Shown in pieces: positions 32,569 to 40,354 of a stretch of DNA of 43,735 nt. Location of the stretch: the NCBI GenBank assembly GCA_900772835.1, contig CAAGSA010000088.1, positions 1 to 43,735 of the forward strand. Reading direction: 5' to 3'. The first letter of the stretch is position 1, and each line of letters begins with the position of its first letter. Source of the DNA: an uncultured Prevotella sp. (lineage in GTDB: Bacteria; Bacteroidota; Bacteroidia; Bacteroidales; Bacteroidaceae). Position numbers and translations under genes: made by a program. The notes under the pieces are model-generated. The model had not been told where the DNA came from, made no database searches, and saw nothing but the letters and a program-made list of their open reading frames with translations.

Positions 32569-33759
32569 ATGGAATCTAACAAACATAGAATTATGAAATA
32601 CGTAAAAAGAATTATGCTGGGAGCTACTATGGCTGTGGCAGCTCTCGCATCATGCACCACAGGAAACAAGACACAGCTGACTGTGTCGGGACTTGACCCT
32701 GTGGCATTCGACACGACAATCAACGACAAGCCGGTGAAGCTCTACACGCTGAAGAACTCCAACGGCATGGAAGTCTGCATCACCAACTTCGGAGGAAGAG
32801 TGGTTTCGCTTTGCGTGCCCGACAAGGACGGAAAGCCGACCGACGTGGTGCTGGGCTACGACAACATAAAACAATATGCCGACACGCTGAACAGTCCGAG
32901 CGACTACGGCTCGTCGGTGGGAAGATATGCCAACAGAATAGCCAACGGACACCTAAGCGTGGCAGGAAAAGACTACCAGCTGCCGCAGAACAACTTCGGA
33001 CACTGCCTGCACGGCGGCAACTCAGGCTGGATGTACCAGGTGTACGACGCAAAGCAGCCCAACGACTCTACACTCATCATGACCATCGTTTCGCCCGACG
33101 GCGACAACAATTTCCCCGGAACAGTGACGGCAACGGCAACATACAAGGTGCTGGGCAACAACACGCTCGACATCACCTTTGAAGCAACGACCGACAAGGA
33201 GACCGTGGTGAACATGACGAACCACAGCTACTTCAACCTGAACGGCGACCCGTCAAAGGAAGGTATGGATATGGTGCTCTATCTGAATGCCGACAACTTC
33301 ACACCTGCCGACAAGACATACATGACCACAGGCGAGATTAAACCTGTGGATGGCACACCGATGGACTTCCGCAAGGCGCACGCCATAAGCGAAACCATCA
33401 ACGATACAACCTTCGACCAAATAAGGAACGCCACGGGATACGACCACAACTGGTGTCTGAACACATACAAGGACGGCAAGGGCGACGACACGAAAGTGTG
33501 CGCATCACTCTACTCGCCCAAGACAGGAATCATGCTCGAAATGTATACCAACGAGCCGGGTGTGCAGGTATACACCGGCAACTTCCAGGGAACGGGCATC
33601 GCCTGCAAGCACGGGATAAAATATCCGAAACACGTGTCGGTATGCCTCGAAAGCCAGAAATACCCCGATTCGCCCAACAAGAAAGGATGGCCGTCGCCAT
33701 ACCTGAAGCCGGGCGAGAAATACCACAGCCACGTGGCATACAAGTTCAGCGTGAAATAA
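32569..33759 (+). CDS. Aldose 1-epimerase lipoprotein (arabinose-locus mutarotase)
   Basis: A 396-residue protein. ATG 32569 has the better upstream purine-rich stretch (GAAGGGGAAAG). ATG 32593 would begin a more classic signal, MKYVKRIMLGATMAVAALAS|C. The lipobox Cys indicates membrane anchoring on the periplasmic side or at the surface. The mature part is a full mutarotase ('SVGRYANRIANGHL', 'NFGHCLHGGNSGW', 'NMTNHSYFNLNG', 'GYDHNWCLNTYK', 'YTGNFQGTG'). It would convert the anomer of incoming sugar before uptake by the symporter whose gene follows at 48 bp. The same pairing occurs in the Bacteroides arabinose locus. Confidence 0.9.
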   Translation: MESNKHRIMKYVKRIMLGATMAVAALASCTTGNKTQLTVSGLDPVAFDTTINDKPVKLYTLKNSNGMEVCITNFGGRVVSLCVPDKDGKPTDVVLGYDNIKQYADTLNSPSDYGSSVGRYANRIANGHLSVAGKDYQLPQNNFGHCLHGGNSGWMYQVYDAKQPNDSTLIMTIVSPDGDNNFPGTVTATATYKVLGNNTLDITFEATTDKETVVNMTNHSYFNLNGDPSKEGMDMVLYLNADNFTPADKTYMTTGEIKPVDGTPMDFRKAHAISETINDTTFDQIRNATGYDHNWCLNTYKDGKGDDTKVCASLYSPKTGIMLEMYTNEPGVQVYTGNFQGTGIACKHGIKYPKHVSVCLESQKYPDSPNKKGWPSPYLKPGEKYHSHVAYKFSVK

Positions 33760-33806
33760 AAGCAGACTATAATATTATCTACTAACCTAAAAAAACAGAA
33801 ATAATT

Positions 33807-35489
33807 ATGGAACTATACGATTGGCTGGTGATAGGCTTGTTCTGCCTCGCCCTGATTGGAATTGTAGTATGGGTAGTGTCCCAGAAGAACAACGACTCCG
33901 CCGACTATTTCCTCGGCGGACGCGATGCCACGTGGATTGCCATCGGCGCATCAATCTTTGCATCGAACATCGGTTCGGAGCACCTAATCGGACTTGCCGG
34001 GGCAGGAGCCTCGTCGGGTATGGCTATGGCACACTGGGAGATACAGGGCTGGATGATACTTATCCTGGGATGGGTATTCGTGCCGTTCTACACACGATCC
34101 ATGGTCTACACCATGCCAGAATTCCTGGAAAGGCGCTACAACAAGGAGAGCCGCACGATACTCTCGGTAATTTCGCTCATAAGCTATGTGCTGACGAAGG
34201 TTGCAGTAACGGTGTACGCAGGTGGACTGGTGTTCCAGCAGGTGTTCGGAATAAAGGAACTCTGGGGCATCGACTTCTTCTGGATTGCAGCCATCGGACT
34301 GGTGCTCATCACTGCCCTCTACACCATCTTCGGCGGAATGAAGAGCGTGCTCTACACATCTGTACTCCAGACCCCTATACTGCTGCTCGGCTCCATCATC
34401 ATACTCGTGCTCGGACTCAAGGCCGTAGGAGGATGGGACCAGGTGATGGCGATATGCTCGGCTGAACCCGTAAACCAGTACGGCGACCACATGACAGACC
34501 TCATGCGCGACCTGCGCGATCCTCAGTACCCGTGGCTCGGAGCCCTCGTAGGCTCTGCCGTAATCGGATTCTGGTACTGGTGTACCGATCAGTTCATCGT
34601 GCAGCGTGTGCTCTCGGGCAAGAACGAGAAGGAGGCACGCCGAGGCACAATCTTCGGAGCATACCTCAAGCTGCTGCCAGTGTTCATCTTCCTCATCCCG
34701 GGAATGATTGCATACGCACTGAACGTGAAATCAGGCGGCGGATTCCTGCCGGTAGACGCAGCAGGAAACGTGATCAGCGACGCTGCCTTCCCCACCCTCG
34801 TGGCAAAACTGCTGCCGGCGGGATTCAAGGGACTCGTGGTATGCGGTATTCTTGCCGCCCTCATGAGTTCGCTGGCATCGCTGTTCAACTCGTCGGCAAT
34901 GCTCTTCACCATCGACTTCTACAAGCGTCTGCGCCCCGAAACATCAGAAAAATCACTGGTGCGCATCGGACAGATTGCCACCGTGGTGATAGTTATCCTC
35001 GGCATCCTGTGGATTCCTATCATGAGAAGCGTGGGCAACGTGCTCTACAACTATCTGCAGGACGTGCAGAGCGTTCTCGCGCCGGGCATTGCGGCAGCAT
35101 TCCTGCTCGGTATCTGCTGGAAGAGGACTTCGGCAAAGGGCGGAATGTGGGGACTGCTCGCCGGCATAGTAATCGGACTGACACGCCTTGGTGCAAAGGT
35201 ATACTACAGCAATGTGACTGATGCGGCAGACAACTGGTTCAAGTTCGTGTTCTTCGACTTCAACTGGCTCTACTTCTGCGGCGTGATGCTCATCGTATGC
35301 TGCCTCATCGTAGTGGTAGTAAGCCTTATGACCGAGGCACCGTCGGAGGAGAAAATCCGCGGACTCGTGTTCGGAACCTCAACACCGGAACAGAGAGCTG
35401 CCACGAAGGCAAGCTGGACAACGTGGGATGTAGTGAACAGCGCAATAATACTCGCTATCACAGTGGCATTCTACATCTACTTCTGGTAA
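33807..35489 (+). CDS. SSS-family sodium/sugar symporter (probable arabinose transporter)
   Basis: A 560-residue polytopic protein with about 14 predicted membrane segments. Family hallmarks are 'DSADYFLGGRDATWIAIGASIFASNIGSEHLIGLAG' in the first helices, 'YTIFGGMKSVLYTSVLQTPILLLGS' and 'WYWCTDQFIVQRVLSGKNEKEARRGT', all typical of SGLT-like sugar carriers. It would import a sugar with sodium across the inner membrane. Its position directly before araR-araD-araA makes L-arabinose the likely cargo, but galactose or glucose cannot be excluded from sequence alone. Confidence 0.9.
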   Translation: MELYDWLVIGLFCLALIGIVVWVVSQKNNDSADYFLGGRDATWIAIGASIFASNIGSEHLIGLAGAGASSGMAMAHWEIQGWMILILGWVFVPFYTRSMVYTMPEFLERRYNKESRTILSVISLISYVLTKVAVTVYAGGLVFQQVFGIKELWGIDFFWIAAIGLVLITALYTIFGGMKSVLYTSVLQTPILLLGSIIILVLGLKAVGGWDQVMAICSAEPVNQYGDHMTDLMRDLRDPQYPWLGALVGSAVIGFWYWCTDQFIVQRVLSGKNEKEARRGTIFGAYLKLLPVFIFLIPGMIAYALNVKSGGGFLPVDAAGNVISDAAFPTLVAKLLPAGFKGLVVCGILAALMSSLASLFNSSAMLFTIDFYKRLRPETSEKSLVRIGQIATVVIVILGILWIPIMRSVGNVLYNYLQDVQSVLAPGIAAAFLLGICWKRTSAKGGMWGLLAGIVIGLTRLGAKVYYSNVTDAADNWFKFVFFDFNWLYFCGVMLIVCCLIVVVVSLMTEAPSEEKIRGLVFGTSTPEQRAATKASWTTWDVVNSAIILAITVAFYIYFW

Positions 35490-35534
35490 ACGACCTAAAT
35501 CGAAAGAGTTTAATAACACACGTATAAAAAACAC

Positions 35535-35570
35535 CCGTCTGCCCTATATTTCATAGTACAGGGCAGGCGG
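35535..35570 (+). terminator. Hairpin between symporter and araR
   Basis: CCGTCTGCCCT (35535-35545) pairs with AGGGCAGGCGG (35560-35570) through one G-U wobble; the loop contains a CTAT/ATAG extension. Only TTAAAA follows, so it may terminate partly or protect the upstream mRNA. Confidence 0.5.
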
Positions 35571-35592
35571 TTAAAACCAAGATTAACACGCC

Positions 35593-36270
35593 ATGACAGA
35601 ATTTTACAAAGAACACTCCAGGGTTTTCGTCTCAGTAGACTGCATCATCTTAGGATTCGAAGCAAACAGGTTAAAACTCCTCGTAGGCAAGAGAGACATG
35701 GATCCGGGACGCGGCGAAATGTCACTCTACGGCGGATTCGTCGAAGAATACGAGAGCCTGGACGAAGCTGCAAACAGAACACTGAAGACGCTGACCGGCC
35801 TCGACAACCTCTATATGCGACAGGTTGGAGCGTTCGGTGCCGTGAACCGCGACCCGGGAGAAAGAGTTATTTCCATCGCCTATTGCGCACTCATCAACGT
35901 GAAGGACTATGACAAGGCACTCCAAGAGGAGCACGAGTTGGAATGGATTGACCTGAACAGACTCCCGAAGATGTATTCCGACCACAACGAAATGGTGAGG
36001 GAAGCCATCGTGATGCTCCGTAGAAGAATCTCAACCGAACCGTTGAGCTTCAACCTCCTGCCGGAACTGTTCACGCTGACGCAGCTCCAGCATGTGTATG
36101 AAGCTATCCTTGGCGAGGAAATAGACAAGCGGAACTTCCGCAAGAAGATAAAGACAATCGACTTTATCGAGAAAACAGACAAAATAGACAAGCTGACATC
36201 AAAGCGAGGAGCAGCCCTGTACCGCTTCAACCAGAAGGCATACGAGGATGCGCCACGCTTCAAACTGTAA
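35593..36270 (+). CDS. araR: Nudix-type transcriptional regulator AraR (NrtR family)
   Basis: A 225-residue protein. Residues about 10-145 have a Nudix fold and residues about 150-225 a winged-helix DNA-binding domain ('SFNLLPELFTLTQLQHVYEAI...RKIKTIDFIEKTD...GAALYRFN'). The Nudix box starts at G48 but has lost its catalytic residues: the REUxEExGU part reads RTLKTLTGL (62-70), with Thr63, Thr66 and Leu67 in place of the glutamates. It should therefore bind a ligand rather than hydrolyse it. Bacteroides AraR, which represses arabinose genes and responds to L-arabinose, is of this type and lies in the same gene order. It is 21 bp before araD. Confidence 0.88.
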   Translation: MTEFYKEHSRVFVSVDCIILGFEANRLKLLVGKRDMDPGRGEMSLYGGFVEEYESLDEAANRTLKTLTGLDNLYMRQVGAFGAVNRDPGERVISIAYCALINVKDYDKALQEEHELEWIDLNRLPKMYSDHNEMVREAIVMLRRRISTEPLSFNLLPELFTLTQLQHVYEAILGEEIDKRNFRKKIKTIDFIEKTDKIDKLTSKRGAALYRFNQKAYEDAPRFKL

Positions 36271-36291
36271 GGATTAAGGTATAATAATATT

Positions 36292-36984
36292 ATGTTAGAA
36301 GAACTGAAAGAAAAAGTATTCCGTGCCAACCTCGATTTGGTTAAGCACAACCTGGTGATTTTCACATGGGGAAACGTGTCTGGCATCGACCGCGAGAAGA
36401 ACCTGATGGTGATAAAGCCGTCGGGCGTTTCCTACGACAACATGAAAGCCTCCGACATGGTTGTAGTGGACGTGAACACAGGCAAGGTGGTAGAGGGCGA
36501 CCTCAACCCCTCGTCGGACACACCCACACACCTCGTGCTCTACCGCGCCTTCCCCGAGATTGGCGGTATCGTGCACACACACTCTACATACGCCACAGCA
36601 TGGGCGCAAGCCGGCAAGGACATCCCGAACATCGGAACCACACATGCCGACTACTTCCACGACTGCATCCCTTGTACCGAAGCAATGACCGCCGCACAGA
36701 TGGCAGAATACGAGAAAGAAACGGGAGTGGTTATCGTGAACCGCTTCAGGAATATCAACTATGTACACACGCCGGGCGTGCTCGTGAAGAACCACGGCCC
36801 GTTCTCATGGGGTAAGGACCCCGACCAGGCAGTATACAATGCCGTGGTGATGGAACAGGTGGCAAAAATGGCATTCATTTCATTCAGCGTGAACCCCGAA
36901 ACGACGATGAACCCCCTGCTCATAGAAAAGCACTTCAGCCGCAAGCACGGCCCTAACGCTTACTACGGACAGAAGAAGAAATAA
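36292..36984 (+). CDS. araD: L-ribulose-5-phosphate 4-epimerase
   Basis: A 230-residue class II aldolase-fold enzyme. The zinc ligands are visible as H95 and H97 in VHTHSTYATAW and H168 in NHGPFSWG. 'FTWGNVSGIDREKNLMVIKPSGVSY' and 'SSDTPTHLVLYRAFPEIGGI' are family motifs for phosphate and metal binding. It converts L-ribulose-5-phosphate to D-xylulose-5-phosphate, the last step of arabinose entry. The length equals that of the E. coli enzyme to within a few residues. The gene lies between the regulator and araA, 39 bp before the latter. Confidence 0.95.
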   Translation: MLEELKEKVFRANLDLVKHNLVIFTWGNVSGIDREKNLMVIKPSGVSYDNMKASDMVVVDVNTGKVVEGDLNPSSDTPTHLVLYRAFPEIGGIVHTHSTYATAWAQAGKDIPNIGTTHADYFHDCIPCTEAMTAAQMAEYEKETGVVIVNRFRNINYVHTPGVLVKNHGPFSWGKDPDQAVYNAVVMEQVAKMAFISFSVNPETTMNPLLIEKHFSRKHGPNAYYGQKKK

Positions 36985-37023
36985 CAGGACACAAATAAAT
37001 ACAAACAAAGAAAAAACTCAAAT

Positions 37024-38574
37024 ATGATTAAGGCATTCGAGAATCTTGAGCTTTGGTGGATTACCGGAGCGCAGCTCCTTTACGGAGGGGAAACAGTGAA
37101 AATCGTTGACGGACACTCACAGGAGATGGTTGACGGTCTTAACCAGACTGGCATTATCCCAATCAAGGTGGTATACAAGGGCACAGCAAACTCCGACAAG
37201 GAAGTGGCGGCAATCATGATGGCGGCAAACAACGACGAGAAATGCGTGGGCGTAATCACATGGATGCACACATTCTCGCCGGCAAAGATGTGGATACACG
37301 GCCTGCAGATGCTGCACAAGCCACTACTACACCTGCACACACAATACAACCAGGAGATTCCATGGGATACGATGGACATGGACTTCATGAACCTGAACCA
37401 GAGCGCACACGGCGACCGCGAGTTCGGACACATCTGCTCAAGACTCAGAAAGCCACGCAAAGTGGTGGTGGGCTACTGGAAAGAAAAGAAGACACAGGAG
37501 CACATCGCCGTATGGGCACGCGTTGCAGCAGCCGTTGCCGACGCAAGGGACATGCTCATCATACGCTTCGGCGACCAGATGAACAACGTTGCAGTGACCG
37601 ACGGCGACAAGGTGAGCGCTGAGCAGGTGCTGGGCTACCACGTTGACTACTGCTGCGTTTCGGAGCTTATGGAATACTGGAAGAAGGTTGCCCCGGCTGA
37701 TGTGGACGCCCTCGTGGAAGAATACCACAAGCTCTACAAGATTGTGCCGTGCGAGGCTGGCGAGGAAATAGGAAAGAAGAAAATATGGAATGCGGCACGC
37801 GCCGAACTCGCCATCCGCGCAATACTGAAAGCGAAAGGAGCAAAGGGATTCACCACAAACTTCGACGATCTCGGTTCCTGGGACGACCCGGATTCGGAAG
37901 GCTTCGTAGGTTTCGACCAGATACCGGGCCTTGCATCACAGCGACTGATGGCCGAAGGCTACGGATTCGGTGCCGAAGGCGACTGGAAATCTGCCGCTCT
38001 CTACCGCACGCTGTGGTACATGACACAGGGAATGCCTACAGGATGCTCCTTCCTCGAAGACTACACGCTGAACTTCGACGGCGAGAACTCAGCACTGCTA
38101 CAGAGCCACATGCTCGAGGTTTGCCCGCTCATTGCCGTTGCCGACGAGCCAGTGCGCCTGGAGGTACACCACCTCGGAATCGGAGTGCGCAAGCAGCAGA
38201 CGGCGCGACTGGTGTTCAACTCAAAGGTAGGCGACGGTGTCACAGCAACTGTGGTGGATATGGGAAATCGCTTCCGCCTCATCGTGAACGACGTGCACTG
38301 CATACAGCCGAAGCCACTGCCGAAACTCCCCGTGGCAAACGCCCTGTGGATACCTCAGCCGAACTTCGAAATCGGTGCCGGTTCATGGATTCTTGCCGGA
38401 GGAACGCACCACAGCTGCTTCTCATACGACATAACACCGGAATACTGGGAGGACTACGCAGAGATGCTCGACATCGAGTATCTGCACATCGACAAGAACT
38501 CCACCTTCGAGAGCGTGAAGCGCGACCTGCGCATCAACGAGGTTTACTATATGCTCAACAAAGCTCTTAGATAA
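37024..38574 (+). CDS. araA: L-arabinose isomerase
   Basis: A 516-residue protein with family motifs throughout: N-terminal 'LELWWITGAQLLYGGE', 'CVGVITWMHTFSPAKMWIHGL', 'LLHLHTQYNQEIPWDTMDMDFMNLNQSAHGDREFG', 'RFGDQMNNVAVTDGDKV', and C-terminal 'LAGGTHHSCFSYDITPEYWEDYAEM'. The HH pair in the last supplies a metal-binding His. It isomerises L-arabinose to L-ribulose in the cytoplasm with a divalent metal. All regions are present and the length is normal. It follows araD and precedes the kinase after a 136-bp gap containing a long hairpin. Confidence 0.97.
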   Translation: MIKAFENLELWWITGAQLLYGGETVKIVDGHSQEMVDGLNQTGIIPIKVVYKGTANSDKEVAAIMMAANNDEKCVGVITWMHTFSPAKMWIHGLQMLHKPLLHLHTQYNQEIPWDTMDMDFMNLNQSAHGDREFGHICSRLRKPRKVVVGYWKEKKTQEHIAVWARVAAAVADARDMLIIRFGDQMNNVAVTDGDKVSAEQVLGYHVDYCCVSELMEYWKKVAPADVDALVEEYHKLYKIVPCEAGEEIGKKKIWNAARAELAIRAILKAKGAKGFTTNFDDLGSWDDPDSEGFVGFDQIPGLASQRLMAEGYGFGAEGDWKSAALYRTLWYMTQGMPTGCSFLEDYTLNFDGENSALLQSHMLEVCPLIAVADEPVRLEVHHLGIGVRKQQTARLVFNSKVGDGVTATVVDMGNRFRLIVNDVHCIQPKPLPKLPVANALWIPQPNFEIGAGSWILAGGTHHSCFSYDITPEYWEDYAEMLDIEYLHIDKNSTFESVKRDLRINEVYYMLNKALR

Positions 38575-38588
38575 TGATTATACAATGA

Positions 38589-38636
38589 TTAGTGTTTAAT
38601 GCTTGCTCCACACAAGGACAATGCATTAAACACTAA
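38589..38636. repeat. Perfect 14-bp inverted repeat between araA and the kinase
   Basis: TTAGTGTTTAATGC (38589-38602) and GCATTAAACACTAA (38623-38636) are exact complements around a 20-nt loop. The stem can extend by TTG(C)TCC/GGACAA with bulges. It is AT-rich and has no T-run, so it may be an mRNA stability element or a protein-binding site. Confidence 0.7.
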
Positions 38637-38710
38637 ACATATAAATATGCACAGCTGGAATTTAGCAAGCAGCATACTTGCTTTCTGCTGGCAAAAAGGA
38701 CAAACAGAAT

Positions 38711-40309
38711 ATGAATACATCTAAAAAAACGATACAGGACGGCAAGGCAATTCTCGGAATAGAGTTCGGCTCGACGAGAATAAAGGCTGTCCTCATCGAC
38801 GAGAACAATGCCCCAATAGCACAAGGCAGCCACGAATGGGAGAACCAGCTCATCGGCGGTCTGTGGACCTACAGCATCGAGGCTATATGGAACGGCGTGC
38901 AGAACTGCTATGCCGACCTACGCAACAACGTGAAGAGCAAGTATGGAGTGGAGATTGAACGGCTTGCCGCCATCGGAGTGAGCGCAATGATGCACGGATA
39001 CATGGCATTCAACGACAAGCAGGAAATACTTGCACCATTCCGCACATGGCGCAACACCAACACAGGAGCGGCTGCCGCCGAACTGTCCACGCTGTTCAAT
39101 TTCAACATACCGCTGAGATGGAGCATCTCTCATCTCTACCAGGCAATACTGAACAAAGAGGAGCACGTGAAAGACATCACCTTCCTGACCACACTCGCCG
39201 GCTACATACACTGGCAGATTACGGGAAAGAAGGTGCTCGGCATCGGCGACGCATCGGGTATGCTGCCCATCGACTCTACTACAAGGAACTATTCTGCCAC
39301 AATGGTGAAGAAGTTCGACAAGCTGGTTGAACCCTACGGATTCGGCTGGAAGCTCAACGACATCCTGCCGCAGGTTCTCTCCGCAGGCGAAGATGCAGGA
39401 AGCCTCACAGCCGAAGGTGCAAAGAAGCTCGACATATCCGACCACCTGCAGCCAGGCATTCCGGTATGTCCGCCCGAAGGCGATGCCGGAACGGGAATGG
39501 TGGCAACGAACGCTGTGAGACAGCGCACAGGAAACGTTTCTGCAGGAACTTCCTCATTCTCGATGATTGTTCTTGAAAAGGAACTCTCGCGTCCGTACGA
39601 GATGATAGACATGGTGACGACCCCCGACGGAAGTCCGGTGGCAATGGTACACTGCAACAATTGCACCTCTGACCTGAACGCATGGGTAAACCTATTCAAG
39701 GAATACCAGCAGCTGCTCGGCATACCCGTTGACATGAACGAGGTGTTCGGCAAGCTCTACAACCACGCCCTTGAAGGCGATGCCGACTGCGGCGGCCTCA
39801 TCGCCTACAACTATATATCCGGCGAACCCGTGACAGGTCTCGCCGAAGGCAGGCCACTCTTCGTGCGCTCGGCAAACGACAAGTTCAACCTTGCCAACTT
39901 CATGCGCGCCAACCTCTACGCATCAGTCGGAGTGCTGAAGATTGGCAACGACATACTCTTCAACGACGAGAAGGTGAAGGTAGACCGCATAACGGGACAC
40001 GGCGGACTGTTCAAGACCAAAGGCGTGGGCCAGCGTGTGCTCGCGGCTGCAATAAACTCCCCAATCTCCGTGATGGAAACAGCCGGCGAAGGCGGTGCCT
40101 GGGGTATTGCCCTGCTCGCATTCTACCTCGCAAACAAGAGAAATGACGAAAGTCTTGCAGATTTCCTCGACAAGGAGGTATTTGCGGGTAACACTGGCAC
40201 GGAAATTGCACCGACAGCAGAAGAAGTGGAAGGCTTCAACGCCTACATAAAGGAATACCTTTCCTGCCTGCCGATAGAGAAAGAGGCAGCAAGAGTGAAA
40301 AGGGGATAA
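38711..40309 (+). CDS. FGGY-family pentulose kinase (probable L-ribulokinase of the ara locus)
   Basis: ATG 38711 gives 532 residues (MNTSKKTIQDGKAILGIEFG); a TTG-initiated extension from 38678 is unsupported. The N-terminal phosphate loop 'GIEFGSTRIKAVLIDENN' and 'IGVSAMMHGYMAFNDKQEILAPFRTWRNTNT' belong to the FGGY fold. The C-terminal half has 'RITGHGGLFKTKGVGQRVLAAAINSPISVMETAGEGGAWGIALLA', typical of the adenosine-binding region. It differs from classic E. coli-type AraB and is often annotated as xylulokinase. Position directly after araA argues that it phosphorylates L-ribulose, as assigned for the equivalent gene in Bacteroides. D-xylulose cannot be excluded. Confidence 0.85.
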   Translation: MNTSKKTIQDGKAILGIEFGSTRIKAVLIDENNAPIAQGSHEWENQLIGGLWTYSIEAIWNGVQNCYADLRNNVKSKYGVEIERLAAIGVSAMMHGYMAFNDKQEILAPFRTWRNTNTGAAAAELSTLFNFNIPLRWSISHLYQAILNKEEHVKDITFLTTLAGYIHWQITGKKVLGIGDASGMLPIDSTTRNYSATMVKKFDKLVEPYGFGWKLNDILPQVLSAGEDAGSLTAEGAKKLDISDHLQPGIPVCPPEGDAGTGMVATNAVRQRTGNVSAGTSSFSMIVLEKELSRPYEMIDMVTTPDGSPVAMVHCNNCTSDLNAWVNLFKEYQQLLGIPVDMNEVFGKLYNHALEGDADCGGLIAYNYISGEPVTGLAEGRPLFVRSANDKFNLANFMRANLYASVGVLKIGNDILFNDEKVKVDRITGHGGLFKTKGVGQRVLAAAINSPISVMETAGEGGAWGIALLAFYLANKRNDESLADFLDKEVFAGNTGTEIAPTAEEVEGFNAYIKEYLSCLPIEKEAARVKRG

Positions 40310-40354
40310 GCGAAAAAGATATTCGTCCTAATCAATTAAACTATATAGAAAAAA

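Noticed and set aside
38678..38710. TTG-initiated extension of the pentulose kinase
   Set aside because: ATG 38711 matches the family start; the added residues have no conserved content.
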